This document shows, in pieces, positions 30,093 to 40,263 of a stretch of DNA of 41,320 nt; the first letter of the stretch is position 1, and the number at the start of each line of letters is the position of its first letter. The notes under the pieces are model-generated. The model was not told the DNA's origin. It saw nothing but the letters and a program-made list of their open reading frames with translations, and ran no database searches. The stretch comes from Bacteroidales bacterium. Its GTDB lineage: Bacteria; Bacteroidota; Bacteroidia; Bacteroidales; JAUNSR01. The DNA lies in the NCBI GenBank assembly GCA_030539115.1, contig JAUNSR010000007.1, positions 78,929 through 120,248 of the forward strand, given 5' to 3'. Both the position numbers and the translations under genes were made by a program.

Positions 30093-31430
30093 ATGCTGAA
30101 GAAACACATATCATTATTAATGATTTTGTATGCTTTTATTGGATGTTCTGTGTCTAACAACAATATTAATAATGATATCAACAAGGATAAGCTTGACTCC
30201 CTTTTTATAAGCTACAGCTCAAACGACAAATTTATGGGTTCTGTAACTGTAAGTAAAGAGGGCAAAGTTATTTATCAAAAAAGCGTTGGATATGAAGACA
30301 TTGAAAAAAAGAAGATAGCCACTAATATGACACTTTATAAAATTGGCTCTATTTCAAAGACGTTTACTTCAGCTCTTATTTTCAAAGCAATTGAGGAAAA
30401 CAAAATTACTCTTGACACAAAACTTAATAAGTTTTTTCCAGAGATAGTTAATTCTGATGTTATAGATATTAATCTTCTCTTAAGTCATAGATCTGGAATA
30501 CATAATTTTACAGCCAATGACGGTTACCTTTCATGGGCTGCACAAAAGAAAGATAGAAATGAATTGATGAAAATTATTGAAGATGGAGGAAGCGATTTCA
30601 AACCTGATTCTTTATTTAGTTACAGCAATTCAAACTATGTGATTCTATCATTTATTCTTGAGGATATTTATAACACTTCTTTTGAAAATATACTTGATAA
30701 AAAGATTATTAAGCCTCTAAAACTTAAGAATACATTCTATTGTGATTCAAATAATATTGAAAGAAAAGCCTGCTGTTCCTATTTGTTCACCAATAATTGG
30801 ACAAAAGATCAGGATACGCATCCGACAGTTACAAAAGGTGCCGGTGGAATTGTTTCAACAACTGAAGATTTGAATATTTTCTATAATTCTCTTTTTAATT
30901 TTAAAGTTGTCTGCAAAGAGAGTCTGGCTGAGATGACAAATATTAAAGATGGAGGCGGCAAAGGTCTTTTTCAAATACCTTTCTATGAAACATTTGGCTT
31001 TGGTCATTCCGGAGGAATTGACGGCTTCGCCTCTATTTCAATTTATTTTCCTAAAGATAAAATCACCTATTCCTTGACTTCCAATGGTGTAAACTGCGTG
31101 ATAAACGACATAACTATAGCAGTGCTTGAAGCTGCATATAATAAGGACTTTAAAATCCCATCTTTTAAAAAGCAAATCATTTCTCAGGATATACTTAATG
31201 AACTGACCGGCACCTATTCCTCAAATGATTTTCCATTAAAAATTGTTGTAAGGAATAATAATGGTGCTCTTGAGGCTCAGGCTACAGGTCAAAATAGCTT
31301 TATGCTCGACGCTGACAATGAAAATGTTTTTAAAAACATGCGTTATGGAATTATCATGACTTTTAATAGAGAAAACAATTTACTAACTCTTAGTCAGAGT
31401 GGTAAATTGATTAAATTCGTTAAGGAATAA
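30093..31430 (+). CDS. Serine hydrolase lipoprotein, class C beta-lactamase fold
   Basis: A 445-residue lipoprotein (lipobox FIGC, Cys18). The beta-lactamase/penicillin-binding fold is marked by the nucleophile motif S86-I-S-K89, the YSN triad at 177-179 and HSG at 305-307 in place of KTG. Members are mostly D-amino-acid or peptide esterases rather than true beta-lactamases, and nothing here shows antibiotic resistance. A C-terminal domain of about 100 residues (345-445, LTGTYSSNDFPLKI...) resembles the lipocalin-like tail (DUF3471 type) of such proteins. It follows the phosphoethanolamine transferase by 55 bases, so both probably act on the envelope. Confidence 0.85.
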   Translation: MLKKHISLLMILYAFIGCSVSNNNINNDINKDKLDSLFISYSSNDKFMGSVTVSKEGKVIYQKSVGYEDIEKKKIATNMTLYKIGSISKTFTSALIFKAIEENKITLDTKLNKFFPEIVNSDVIDINLLLSHRSGIHNFTANDGYLSWAAQKKDRNELMKIIEDGGSDFKPDSLFSYSNSNYVILSFILEDIYNTSFENILDKKIIKPLKLKNTFYCDSNNIERKACCSYLFTNNWTKDQDTHPTVTKGAGGIVSTTEDLNIFYNSLFNFKVVCKESLAEMTNIKDGGGKGLFQIPFYETFGFGHSGGIDGFASISIYFPKDKITYSLTSNGVNCVINDITIAVLEAAYNKDFKIPSFKKQIISQDILNELTGTYSSNDFPLKIVVRNNNGALEAQATGQNSFMLDADNENVFKNMRYGIIMTFNRENNLLTLSQSGKLIKFVKE

Positions 31431-31615
31431 ATATTTTTTAATTATAAATTTATTCAAAAGGTTATCCAATTAATAAAATTCATCATTGAATAAACCAATA
31501 TTCACTCAATTCTCAAACTTCATTTTAATTAAATTACAGCTAATACTCTTAAAAATCAACAGTTTTATCGGCAATTGCATTTTAAACAATAAGACTAAGA
31601 GAATTTGTTTAGCTT

Positions 31616-33157
31616 CTATCCCGCTCTATTTACACCATTTTCTAAATCTCCATTACACTCTTTAAGAAGAAGTGTCTTCAATTGCTCTACTTTCAATGGA
31701 TATTCAGAGGATTGGTCATTAATTTCTTTTGGATCTTCAAAAATATTATACAATTCAAATACCTTTCTTGCCATATAATATCTTAATTTCCAACCATCAT
31801 TCATAACTATGGCAGGTCCATAATTGGACCCAAAAACAACATATCTCTCTTTTGAAAGCTTTTCTTTTTTAGTCAATAATGGCAAAACAGAAATTCCATC
31901 CTTTTTAGTCTTTAATTCAACATCCAAAGCATCAGCAACAGTTGTAAGCATATCATAAATAGAAACAACCTGATTATTCTTCTGAGACTTGAAATGACCT
32001 TTCCAATAAACAGCCAAAGGCACGTTTACTCCACCCTGAAGGTTGCTTCTTTTAAGGCCTGCCATCCCTGCATTACCATTAAAAACATCTCCGGCAAGAG
32101 ATGAATAATACTTCTCTGTGTAATCGTCAAAATACCTATTCTCTTTGATATTCTTATAAGGTTTTTCACATCTGCCCTTCTGAGAATAATAAATTTCATG
32201 ACCATTATCAGAAGCAAAAACTACGATAGTGTTTTTCTCAAGACCTAATCTCTTAAGTTCCTCCATAATAACCCCGACATTATCATCCAATAGTTTAACC
32301 ATAGAAGCATATTCTTTTTCTATGGAAGTCAGATTTTTATTATTTTCAATCTCCGGATCAACTCTCGGAACTGAAACCGGGCCATGAGGAAGCTGAGTCG
32401 GATGATATAAAAAGAATGGTCTATTCTTATTGTCATTTATGAATTTTAATATCTTTTCAAGGAAAATACCCTGCGAATAACTCTCTTTGCCACCCATGTT
32501 CCACCGTTCGGCATAAGTTTCAGGTGTTTCCTGTTCAATACTCTTTCCGCAATCGCTTCTTGTATTCCCTTCTATATAATCAACCTCTCCATTATCAAAA
32601 AGGTATGGAGGATAATAGCCATGACAGCGCACATGATCAAGATATCCATAATAATAATCCCAGCCATGCGCCTTCAATTGATTTCTTGAAGCAGTAAAGC
32701 CCCACTCAAGTTTCCCGATTTCGGCAGTGACATATCCGGCTTTCTTAAACACTTGTGGAAGATAAAGATCATCTTTAGGCAACAATAAATCATTTTTATC
32801 AATTTGCTTCTCCACATCTTTTATTTGATCATCGCTTGATATGGAAACAAACCGACCTCCTCCATTTATATTCCACTTATCTTTTCTACAATCATGATAA
32901 CCTGTCAAAAGTGAAGCCCTTGCCGGAGCAGAAAGCATACAACCGTAAGCTTGCTCAAAAGCTGCTCCTTTTTCAAAAAGCTTATCAATATTTGGGGTGG
33001 TAAAATTCTTCTGACCATAATTGGAAAGCATTCCTTTACCCAAATCATCGGCATAAATAAAAATCACATTGGGCTTTTGTATATTAGATTTTGAAAAACA
33101 ACCAAAGGGATGAAAACAAGGGATTGCAAATAACAGAGTTAAGTAGTTTGGTTTCAT
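31616..33157 (-). CDS. Lipoprotein or exported sulfatase (Ser-type)
   Basis: A 513-residue sulfatase that would hydrolyse sulfate esters, probably of host or algal glycans. An N-terminal signal with FGC (Cys20) suggests a lipoprotein. Metal-binding DD37-38 (IYADDLGKG) and the maturation motif S76-A-P-A-R80 are present. The Ser form needs the radical SAM enzyme anSME to make formylglycine, and no such gene lies in the window. Later motifs include LPHGPVSVP and VVFASDNGHE. The frame stays open 138 bases upstream, but only MKPNYLTLLF gives a signal peptide, so I chose the ATG at 33157. It stands alone, without a SusC/SusD pair. Confidence 0.9.
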   Translation of the reverse strand: MKPNYLTLLFAIPCFHPFGCFSKSNIQKPNVIFIYADDLGKGMLSNYGQKNFTTPNIDKLFEKGAAFEQAYGCMLSAPARASLLTGYHDCRKDKWNINGGGRFVSISSDDQIKDVEKQIDKNDLLLPKDDLYLPQVFKKAGYVTAEIGKLEWGFTASRNQLKAHGWDYYYGYLDHVRCHGYYPPYLFDNGEVDYIEGNTRSDCGKSIEQETPETYAERWNMGGKESYSQGIFLEKILKFINDNKNRPFFLYHPTQLPHGPVSVPRVDPEIENNKNLTSIEKEYASMVKLLDDNVGVIMEELKRLGLEKNTIVVFASDNGHEIYYSQKGRCEKPYKNIKENRYFDDYTEKYYSSLAGDVFNGNAGMAGLKRSNLQGGVNVPLAVYWKGHFKSQKNNQVVSIYDMLTTVADALDVELKTKKDGISVLPLLTKKEKLSKERYVVFGSNYGPAIVMNDGWKLRYYMARKVFELYNIFEDPKEINDQSSEYPLKVEQLKTLLLKECNGDLENGVNRAG

Positions 33158-33587
33158 GAATATTAAATAATTCTTATTAATAGATATCGTAAATTTAATA
33201 AAACAATCCAAATCTGCATCATTATCTTTAATGCTGCTGTCAAAAGCCGTAATTGATATAAAACTACTATTAAAGACAATATCCACACTATCCAATAAAT
33301 CTCAGTTATGAAATAATGAAAATCAATTCATAATAAACAATAAACAGCAAAATTCTTAAAACAAAAAATGGTAATAAGACCATTCAGTCAAATTACCATT
33401 CATTATATCATTATTATCCCCTTAAACATAATGTTATCCATAGCAAGCATAAATAAACATCAGCTAAAAGAGATTATTTCATTTGTATATTATTAATTTT
33501 CCTAACCGTAACCTCTAATGTACAAATGCGCCATTTATATACCTTTTATTTGGTATCTCATCTTTAGGTGAGTTATAGCGATTTCAT
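33158..33587. other. 430-base intergenic region upstream of the sulfatase
   Basis: AT-rich, with no believable gene. A weak hairpin (CTCA...TGAG near 33557-33573) follows the folE stop. I see no match to TAnnTTTG for the sulfatase promoter. Confidence 0.4.
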
Positions 33588-34172
33588 TTACTTCTTAATA
33601 AGGTTAATAAACTCCTCCCTTGTTTTAAGCTCTGAAAATGCGCCTGAAAAGTCGGAAGTTGTAGTAATAGAGTTCTGTTTTTCAATTCCCCTCATTTGCA
33701 TACACATATGTTGGGCTTCAACAACAACCATAACGCCAAGAGGATTAAGAGTATCCTGCAAACAATTTTTTATCTGCATTGTAAGTCTTTCCTGCACCTG
33801 GAGTCTTCTTGCAAACACATCAACAATACGAGGAATTTTGCTCAAACCTGTTATATACTTATTTGGAATGTATGCCACATGAGCTTTTCCAAAGAAAGGA
33901 AGCATGTGATGCTCGCAAAGAGAATAAAAATCTATATCCTTTACAATAACCATCTGCCTGTAATCCTCTCTAAACATTGCAGCTTTGATTATTTCTGAAG
34001 GATCCTCGTTATATCCTTTAGTTAGAAACTGCATTGCTTTTGCAACTCTCAAAGGAGTTTTTATCAAACCCTCTCTTTCAACATCTTCACCCAGAAGAGT
34101 AAGAATTTCGCTGTAGTTTTTCATCAGCTTATCCATCTTTTCTTCCGGAGTCATTTCATTTATATTAATCAT
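33588..34172 (-). CDS. folE: GTP cyclohydrolase I
   Basis: Opens GTP to dihydroneopterin triphosphate, the first step of folate synthesis. The 194-residue protein has the zinc ligands Cys86, His89 and Cys157 ([20 protein letters not shown], then MCMQMRG) and the GTP-binding [20 protein letters not shown] region. It is the last gene of the tpiA-SPOR-folE neighbourhood, whose order I recall as conserved in Bacteroidales. A 139-base gap separates it from the SPOR gene. Confidence 0.96.
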   Translation of the reverse strand: MININEMTPEEKMDKLMKNYSEILTLLGEDVEREGLIKTPLRVAKAMQFLTKGYNEDPSEIIKAAMFREDYRQMVIVKDIDFYSLCEHHMLPFFGKAHVAYIPNKYITGLSKIPRIVDVFARRLQVQERLTMQIKNCLQDTLNPLGVMVVVEAQHMCMQMRGIEKQNSITTTSDFSGAFSELKTREEFINLIKK

Positions 34173-34311
34173 TATAAAACTTTCTTATTTTAAAATTTCC
34201 ATCACAAATCAGCATAAGCCGACTTTTGTGTTCTTAAATAGAATAACTATTGAAATAAAAGTTTATTCTATTGTTTAGATGGTAAAAAATATATTTGGAT
34301 AAAATAAAGAA

Positions 34312-34800
34312 TTAGTTTTTCAGAGGAAATTCAATAACTTCATCTACAATAAACATTTCTTTCCATTTAGGAAAAGATTTTTTCAGTTCTCTTAGCACCG
34401 CATGAGCTTCCTCAAGTGTTCTGTAATTGCCGACTCTAAGTTTCCAAAAAGGAGAATTAAATCTTACATAAGTATCTAAATCAGGATAGAGTTCCTTTAA
34501 CTTAAAAGCCATTGCATCTGCTTCAGACTTAGCCTGACGTTGATTATTACTTGAGAATATTTGTATTCTATACCCTTTCCCTGTAATAACCATATCAGAT
34601 GCTCCAATTTTTTGATTGAAGTTATTTACCTGCTTATTAATTAAAGAGTCCAAAATAGGGTCCTGAAAAATATTTACACTCCCGCCATTTCTGGAAGGCG
34701 TTTTCAATTCTTCAGTAATAGTTTTTTTCTTAGTATAATTCTGAGAATAAACATTAAATGAGACCAATGAAACTAATAAAATTCCTATTATATATTTCAT
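34312..34800 (-). CDS. Exported SPOR-domain protein
   Basis: A 162-residue secreted protein with a signal peptide (MKYIIGILLVSLVSFNVYSQ) and a C-terminal SPOR domain at about 85-160 (YRIQIFSSNNQRQAKSEADA, then VRFNSPFWKLRVGNYRT). SPOR domains bind septal peptidoglycan lacking stem peptides, so a cell-division or envelope role is likely. The ATG at 34800 is preferred over a TTG two codons upstream. A -7 box at 35011-35018 and a possible folded leader lie upstream. Confidence 0.9.
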   Translation of the reverse strand: MKYIIGILLVSLVSFNVYSQNYTKKKTITEELKTPSRNGGSVNIFQDPILDSLINKQVNNFNQKIGASDMVITGKGYRIQIFSSNNQRQAKSEADAMAFKLKELYPDLDTYVRFNSPFWKLRVGNYRTLEEAHAVLRELKKSFPKWKEMFIVDEVIEFPLKN

Positions 34801-35010
34801 AAACAATTTTTAAAATAGCCTTTTTAATAATAATTTTCATAAAAGCTGCTGCACAGTAGAAAAACCGGCTTTACACTACTGGTTTTAACGCTAAAGTGTC
34901 AATGCAGACCATCCAATATCGGCAAATAATATATCACAGATGTAAAAGGATATGCAGTATATAAATAAATATTTAATAAAAATATTTTTATACCAACTTG
35001 TATCCTTATG

Positions 35011-35018
35011 CAAAGATA
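35011..35018 (-). promoter_or_regulatory. Putative -7 box for the SPOR gene (TATCTTTG on minus)
   Basis: An exact TAnnTTTG match on minus, downstream of the tpiA terminator, about 210 bases before the SPOR ATG. No clear -33 element. Confidence 0.4.
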
Positions 35019-35096
35019 GAAAAAACTATTATTATGGTAGAATTATATTGCAATTTGAGCCAATATATCGCTATTTATATAGCTAAATAATACAAA

Positions 35097-35123
35097 AAAA
35101 GCCCTCCAAAATGAAGGGCTTTT
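35097..35123 (-). terminator. Terminator of tpiA
   Basis: On minus, AAAAGCCCT (35123-35115) pairs with AGGGCTTTT (35105-35097) around nine bases, followed by a T run. It lies just 19 bases beyond the tpiA stop. Confidence 0.9.
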
Positions 35124-35141
35124 ATATAATGCTTAAATATC

Positions 35142-35897
35142 TTAGAAAGCTTCGATGATAGGCATAAATGTTTCAACTTTTAGAGCTGCACCACCTATTA
35201 AACCACCGTCAACATCAGGATTAGCGAAAAGTTCTTTTGCATTAGAAGCATTGCAAGAACCTCCGTAAAGGATAGATGTGTTGTCTGCAACCTCTTTACC
35301 ATATTTATCAGCAATAGTTTTACGGATAAATTCATGTATTTCCTGTGCCTGAGCAGGAGAAGCGGTTTTTCCTGTACCGATAGCCCAAACCGGTTCGTAA
35401 GCAATAACGATTTTTGAGAAATCTTCAGCAGAAAGTTCAAACAAAGCTTCTGAAAGCTGAGTTTTAACTATGTCAAAATAAGTCCCGTTTTCTCTTTCAG
35501 CAAGAACTTCACCTACACAGAAGATAGGAGTAAGATTATTCTTAAGAGCCAAACCTGTTTTAGTTTTCAATGTTGCATTTGTTTCTCCGTAATAAGCACG
35601 GCGTTCCGAGTGACCAAGAATTACATACTGAGCACCTGTTGAAGCAACCATAGAAGCTGAGATTTCGCCGGTAAATGCACCTGATTCATGATCTGCACAG
35701 TTTTCTGCACCAACACCGATAAGATCAGTATCAATAGTTGCACATACAGGAGCAAGATGAATATAAGGAGTGCAGATTACAACATCGCAATTGATAGTTT
35801 TTTCTGCTAAAGCCTCATTCAACTCTTCAGCCAAAGCAATACCTTCTTGAAGGTTTTTGTTCATTTTCCAGTTACCTGCAACAATATTCTTTCTCAT
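35142..35897 (-). CDS. tpiA: Triosephosphate isomerase
   Basis: Interconverts dihydroxyacetone phosphate and glyceraldehyde 3-phosphate in glycolysis. The 251-residue (beta/alpha)8 barrel has the catalytic residues Lys11 (AGNWKMN), His96 (ILGHSERR) and Glu168 ([11 protein letters not shown]), and the phosphate-binding GGSC and GGLIGGAAL loops. It ends the DUF1599 - BT_3928-like - tpiA run, with 32 bases between it and the gene before, and is followed by a terminator. Confidence 0.98.
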   Translation of the reverse strand: MRKNIVAGNWKMNKNLQEGIALAEELNEALAEKTINCDVVICTPYIHLAPVCATIDTDLIGVGAENCADHESGAFTGEISASMVASTGAQYVILGHSERRAYYGETNATLKTKTGLALKNNLTPIFCVGEVLAERENGTYFDIVKTQLSEALFELSAEDFSKIVIAYEPVWAIGTGKTASPAQAQEIHEFIRKTIADKYGKEVADNTSILYGGSCNASNAKELFANPDVDGGLIGGAALKVETFMPIIEAF

Positions 35898-35929
35898 TTT
35901 TGTTAGTATTAAAATATTAATAATAAAAT

Positions 35930-37198
35930 TTATTTTTTTCTTATTTTTTCCACGAGTTTTACAAACCCTTTCTCGAAGAGCAAAAGTAAAAGAATCGGAG
36001 TAAAGAAAAGAAGAATGGACAATAAAATTGTTTTTAGCGGATGATTTTTTACAATCTCACCAAGTTCATTCTCATTTAAAGGAGCCTCCAGCTCATCTTC
36101 CAAAGGAAGATTGTTAGGTCCCTTTTTCCATAATATAATGCCATCTTTAAGCAATACAATTCCGGGATTTGCTCTGGTAATTGTTTCAAGTATAGTTGCA
36201 TCTGAATATATAAACTCATATTCTGCACCGGTACTCTCTCTCCAATCCTTAATTATCTGTTGGTCATTGACTGTCAATCCATAAAAATTGTAATCATGAG
36301 CCAAAGCATAATCATATAATAAACTGATTTTATTTACGGCATTTTCATTTGCCTCATTCAAATCCGGTGAAATCAGCAAAAAAGTATAGCCGGCCTTATT
36401 AAGTATTTCTGAAGTGATATCCTCCCCATTTTCATTGCTGAGAATAAAGTTTGAAATTTTTGGCTCGCTTTTTTGTGTCTTGCTTATCTCTTTGGATTCA
36501 ACAAAAACCCAGGTTGAATCATTAGCCGGATAATTCTCTAATGTAAAATTCTTTTTAGCTCCATTCTTTTCATAAACAAGCACATATTCCTTATCATTAT
36601 TTGAAGGAATAGCCATATCCTGTTCAATATTTACTCCATTTTTAAATGGTCTAAAGTCAATAATCGGCAGGTAATAAAGCCCTATTAGAGAAATTACGAT
36701 TGAAAAAACAAATGCATAAAACACTGCAAACCATCTTGTTGACACAAGAAAAGGAGACCTAATCTTTTTTCTGTTTAAAAACAAAAATACAATTATGATT
36801 AGCAAGAATACATTTTTCCAAAATGTCTGCCAATTTGTAATTACCAAAGCATCGCCAAAACAACCACAATCAGATACCGGATTTTTTATAGCAAGATACA
36901 AAGTAAAAGGAGTAAAAAAAGCCATAAACAGCACACCGGCTATTGGAGCTATCCTTTTATAACAGCCAAATAATATTGATGCTCCCAAAGTAAACTCCAA
37001 GGCTGCCAATACTACAGCGAAAAACTGTGCAGAACCATTTAAGAAAGTAAGATCAAAAACTCTAAAATAGTCTATAAATTTAAATGTCGAGCCCATTGGG
37101 TCAACAGCCTTTACGAATCCCGAAAAAAGGAATGTCAATCCAAATATTATCTGACAAGTTGTTATAAGAATATTATTTACACAAATCTTCTTCTCCAT
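35930..37198 (-). CDS. DoxX/MauE-like membrane protein, BT_3928 family
   Basis: A 422-residue protein. The first part (about 10-180) has four or five membrane spans in the DoxX/MauE style, with the Cys pair of SDCGCFGD (Cys111, Cys113). Residues about 185-390 are periplasmic and thioredoxin-like in outline but lack a CxxC. A last membrane span and a basic tail follow. MauE/DoxX relatives with this Cys motif handle disulfide or quinone chemistry; the role here is inferred only. The ATG at 37198 overlaps the end of the DUF1599 gene by 26 bases, indicating coupled translation. The name BT_3928 family comes from the B. thetaiotaomicron locus, as I recall it. Confidence 0.85.
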   Translation of the reverse strand: MEKKICVNNILITTCQIIFGLTFLFSGFVKAVDPMGSTFKFIDYFRVFDLTFLNGSAQFFAVVLAALEFTLGASILFGCYKRIAPIAGVLFMAFFTPFTLYLAIKNPVSDCGCFGDALVITNWQTFWKNVFLLIIIVFLFLNRKKIRSPFLVSTRWFAVFYAFVFSIVISLIGLYYLPIIDFRPFKNGVNIEQDMAIPSNNDKEYVLVYEKNGAKKNFTLENYPANDSTWVFVESKEISKTQKSEPKISNFILSNENGEDITSEILNKAGYTFLLISPDLNEANENAVNKISLLYDYALAHDYNFYGLTVNDQQIIKDWRESTGAEYEFIYSDATILETITRANPGIVLLKDGIILWKKGPNNLPLEDELEAPLNENELGEIVKNHPLKTILLSILLFFTPILLLLLFEKGFVKLVEKIRKK

Positions 37199-37727
37199 AC
37201 TCAAGTTTAATAAGAGCAAATAATGAATAATTAATCATATCCATATAATTGGCATCAATTCCTTCAGAAACAATTGTTTTGCCGCAATTGTTTTCTATTT
37301 GTTTAGTTCTGTATATTTTCATTAAAATCAAATCTGTGTAAGAGCTAATTCTCATTGACCTCCAGGCTTCATCATAATCGTGATTTTTTTTGTACATCAA
37401 CTCCTTGGTAATTGTCATATACTTATCATATTGTTCAAGCACTTCATCGGCAGTCATATCATCAGAATCTGAATACCCCAAAGCCAACTGTATCAGACCA
37501 ATGATTCCATAATTTACTATTGCAATAAATTCAGATCGAATCCCTTCATCTATCAAAGCTTCCTTCTTGATTTGGATACTTCTTATTCTATTTGCCTTGA
37601 TGTATATTTGATCTGTCACCGATTGGGGTCTCATAATTCTCCATGATGCGCCATAATCTTTAAGTTTCTTTTCAAACAAATCTCTGCATATAGTAATCAC
37701 AGTTTCAAATTGCTGTATAGTATCCAT
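37173..37727 (-). CDS. Duplicated DUF1599 protein
   Basis: A 184-residue cytoplasmic protein built of two similar halves: DYGASWRIMRPQSVTDQIYI near 25-45 and DYDEAWRSMRISSYTDLILM near 120-139. The acidic helices resemble the nucleotide pyrophosphohydrolase (MazG-like) fold, though the activity is not shown. It heads the conserved DUF1599 - BT_3928-like - tpiA run and overlaps the next gene. A -7 box lies upstream at 37787-37794. Confidence 0.9.
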   Translation of the reverse strand: MDTIQQFETVITICRDLFEKKLKDYGASWRIMRPQSVTDQIYIKANRIRSIQIKKEALIDEGIRSEFIAIVNYGIIGLIQLALGYSDSDDMTADEVLEQYDKYMTITKELMYKKNHDYDEAWRSMRISSYTDLILMKIYRTKQIENNCGKTIVSEGIDANYMDMINYSLFALIKLEYGEEDLCK

Positions 37728-37786
37728 TTTACTTTAATAATTGATAAAACAATTTCACACCTTTTTCAAAAAGGCATATTTTTGTT

Positions 37787-37794
37787 CAAAAGTA
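37787..37794 (-). promoter_or_regulatory. Putative -7 box for the DUF1599-tpiA operon (TACTTTTG on minus)
   Basis: CAAAAGTA on plus reads TACTTTTG on minus, matching TAnnTTTG, 59 bases before the DUF1599 ATG. It overlaps the end of the upstream TPR gene region only by proximity; no -33 element is clear. Confidence 0.4.
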
Positions 37795-37805
37795 ATAAAA
37801 AGCTC

Positions 37806-40007
37806 TTAAAGAGAGTATAGCAATTGATCTTTAATAAGAGGAATTTGCTCCTTTTTTATTCCTGCATCCACAAGACTTTGAATATCCTGATTAAAGCATT
37901 CATCAAATTTTGAAATATTTCCCTCCAATTTATTGAGACTTACTTTATAATAATCAAGAGCTTCCCTGATGTTTCCAATTAGAAGTTCAGTGTGAGCTGC
38001 ATTCATATAATCTGAATAGTCGGGCTTTGATGATAAAATCTTTTGATAATATCTTTTTGACTGTTCAAATTTTTTAAGAAGAAAAGAGCACCATGCCACA
38101 GCCCTCCAAGAACGGGTATTGTTCGGTTCAAGATAATCTACTTTATAATAATGATTTAGAGCTTTCTCATAATCTTTCATCTCAAGATAACAATGTCCTG
38201 CCAACATCTCAAGTGATTTGTTATCAGGGGAAATTTGCAATGCTCTTAAATAATACTTCAAAGCTTTTTCCGGCTTTTTCAAGGAGCGGAAGCAGGATGC
38301 AATCTTTTTAAGTGTCCATAAAGAGTCAGGATGAATAATATCGGCATTTAAATAAGCATCTATAGCCTTTTCAAAATTATGCAGTTGCTGATAACAAAAA
38401 CCTGTCTTCTGATACACCTCATAATCAGAGCTGTCCAAAAGCAATATTTTGTCATAACAAACCAATGCAGACTCATAAAATTCTTTTCTAAAGTTCAATT
38501 CAGCCACCAACATTATATCTCTTTTTTCTTTAAACAAGTCGCTGAAATGTTCGATAGATAAGAAATTAATATCACCATCAAATGGATCCTTGAACTCATT
38601 TTTTCTTGAGAAGAGCTTATAGAACCTATATAAATCCTGTATATATTTATTTGAAATACTTTCACTCTCAAGCTCCGGATTTGTTGATTTTTCATCTGCC
38701 GCCAACTCTTCCAAAACTTCATTCTGACTGATTATCTGACTTGACAATGAATCTCTCTGATGTGCAGGTATTTGGCTCAAACTCAACAAGAAAGAATATT
38801 TATCCGAATCGCAAAGATATCTTGACGATTCTATTGACTTGATTAATTGACTATCGGGATTGACATCAATACTGTAAACAGCACTGTTTTCCTTAAAGAA
38901 AGGTAAAAACCAATTACTCATATTAAAGAAGAAAGGGAATGCTTTAAGATTTGAAAATGTTCCCATCATCACATCAGAACCCTCCATCTGAAGATTGTTT
39001 ATCTCTTTAAGCTTATCAGAAATGCCCGATTCTTTAAGATATTCCTCCCATTCGGGATTCAATTCATTTTCTTTTAAATCATTTATCAATTCGTTCGGAT
39101 CAAGATTATTCCCAATTTTTGATGAAAGCTTCATCATCTCCGGAAAAATATCTTCATTCATTTTTTTAGTTATCCTCTCAGTCTCCTTGCTTTTTATCAA
39201 TTGAAGCTGAATCTTCTTAAGCAGACGCTTAACTTCGTCATTTTCAACAAGAATTGATATTCTGTTTTTTGTATCATTACTGATTAAAAACTGATTTCTA
39301 TTGAGCAAAGCAACAAACACTATTCCAACAAGAGCCCTCTCCCTAACCTTCGACTCGGAGCTGACTGCCTTATCAATAAGGATGGATAATGCCGATTCAT
39401 CAAAATTTCTAATTAAATTTAAGGTAAGAGCAGAAATAAACAATAATTCAAAATATTTTGGAACGGTTGTATCATTGAAAAGTAAATGTAGGAGTTCAAT
39501 GTCTGTATTTTTTAAAGGAAATTTCACCCATATATCATAAAATATATCCGATGCTGCAAGTTCAGCATCTCTTTCCAAAGCCGTCTTTTTCTCTACATCT
39601 ATTACAGGCAACAGTTTTGTAAGAGATATCTTTGAACAAATGTCATTAAATCTGTCGATGGTATCTTGAAAAGAATTTTTTTGAGACAAAAGACTTCTTT
39701 TTTTACTGTAATACAAGCTTGGATCCTCTTTTACAAGCAAGGAATCTGCCAATATGTCGTTTAATTTAAAACATTGTAAGAGAAGTTTATTATAGAATTT
39801 GTCTCTATCGGGGTCCTTTATGCCATCGAGCATATACTTAAGCATATATTTGTATGACTGCTCCTTTGACTGTATTTCGTCTTTAATTTGCCAACTTGGA
39901 TACACCTCGTTAAACTCATAAAGCCTCTCCAAAGCAGTTTTCAATTCCTTTTGTGACAGATTATTAGCAATTAATTGGTGAAGATTTTTAATCTTTGAGA
40001 TCTCCAT
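37806..40007 (-). CDS. Large cytoplasmic TPR protein with an unassigned N-terminal domain
   Basis: A 733-residue protein with no signal peptide or membrane span. Residues about 500-690 hold at least five tandem TPR units (for example YESALVCYDKILLLDSSDYE and YYLRALQISPDNKSLEMLAG). Residues about 1-480 are helical, HEAT-like in texture, and contain PFFFNMSNWFLPFF near 366-379; I recognise no named domain there. Similar long TPR proteins occur in Bacteroidales, but I know no function. The stop lies 79 bases upstream of the DUF1599 start, so it may share that operon. Confidence 0.8.
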   Translation of the reverse strand: MEISKIKNLHQLIANNLSQKELKTALERLYEFNEVYPSWQIKDEIQSKEQSYKYMLKYMLDGIKDPDRDKFYNKLLLQCFKLNDILADSLLVKEDPSLYYSKKRSLLSQKNSFQDTIDRFNDICSKISLTKLLPVIDVEKKTALERDAELAASDIFYDIWVKFPLKNTDIELLHLLFNDTTVPKYFELLFISALTLNLIRNFDESALSILIDKAVSSESKVRERALVGIVFVALLNRNQFLISNDTKNRISILVENDEVKRLLKKIQLQLIKSKETERITKKMNEDIFPEMMKLSSKIGNNLDPNELINDLKENELNPEWEEYLKESGISDKLKEINNLQMEGSDVMMGTFSNLKAFPFFFNMSNWFLPFFKENSAVYSIDVNPDSQLIKSIESSRYLCDSDKYSFLLSLSQIPAHQRDSLSSQIISQNEVLEELAADEKSTNPELESESISNKYIQDLYRFYKLFSRKNEFKDPFDGDINFLSIEHFSDLFKEKRDIMLVAELNFRKEFYESALVCYDKILLLDSSDYEVYQKTGFCYQQLHNFEKAIDAYLNADIIHPDSLWTLKKIASCFRSLKKPEKALKYYLRALQISPDNKSLEMLAGHCYLEMKDYEKALNHYYKVDYLEPNNTRSWRAVAWCSFLLKKFEQSKRYYQKILSSKPDYSDYMNAAHTELLIGNIREALDYYKVSLNKLEGNISKFDECFNQDIQSLVDAGIKKEQIPLIKDQLLYSL

Positions 40008-40184
40008 AAACTATAGTATAAATGATATCTTATATTTCAGAAACAAACAATTATGATTATTGTCAATTATTATTTAAATATACATACAAATATGATGCCT
40101 AAATGATTAAATTTTCCATGAATTATTCTTTTATTAAGTAAATATATATTTATTATTATATTTAATGACACATAACAGCAACAT

Positions 40185-40194
40185 AGTTCGAACT
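40185..40194. promoter_or_regulatory. Palindrome AGTTCGAACT in the gap between divergent genes
   Basis: A perfect 10-base dyad upstream of the small membrane-protein gene and tpx. It may be an operator, but it is short and unconfirmed. Confidence 0.25.
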
Positions 40195-40263
40195 TTGATT
40201 TTTGATTTTTTGTTCTAAATAGCAGATAATATTCTTTTATTGAATAATTAATATCTATAAAGT

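Larger units (their letters stand above)
34801..35141 (-). other. Leader region of the SPOR gene with possible pseudoknot
   Basis: A -7 box TATCTTTG (minus 35018-35011) would start a leader of about 205 bases. Within it AAAACC (34886-34881) can pair with GGTTTT (34866-34861), and CAGTAG (34881-34876) with CTACTG (34859-34854). Because the two pairings interleave, an H-type pseudoknot or a switch between alternatives is possible. No ORF is apparent. Confidence 0.35.

Noticed and set aside
30093..31430. Antibiotic-resistance beta-lactamase
   Set aside because: The fold is shared by many esterases and peptidases. The third motif is HSG, and nothing in context points to drug resistance.
33158..33295. 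Longer sulfatase start at 33295
   Set aside because: The extra 46 residues would bury the signal peptide that starts at 33157.
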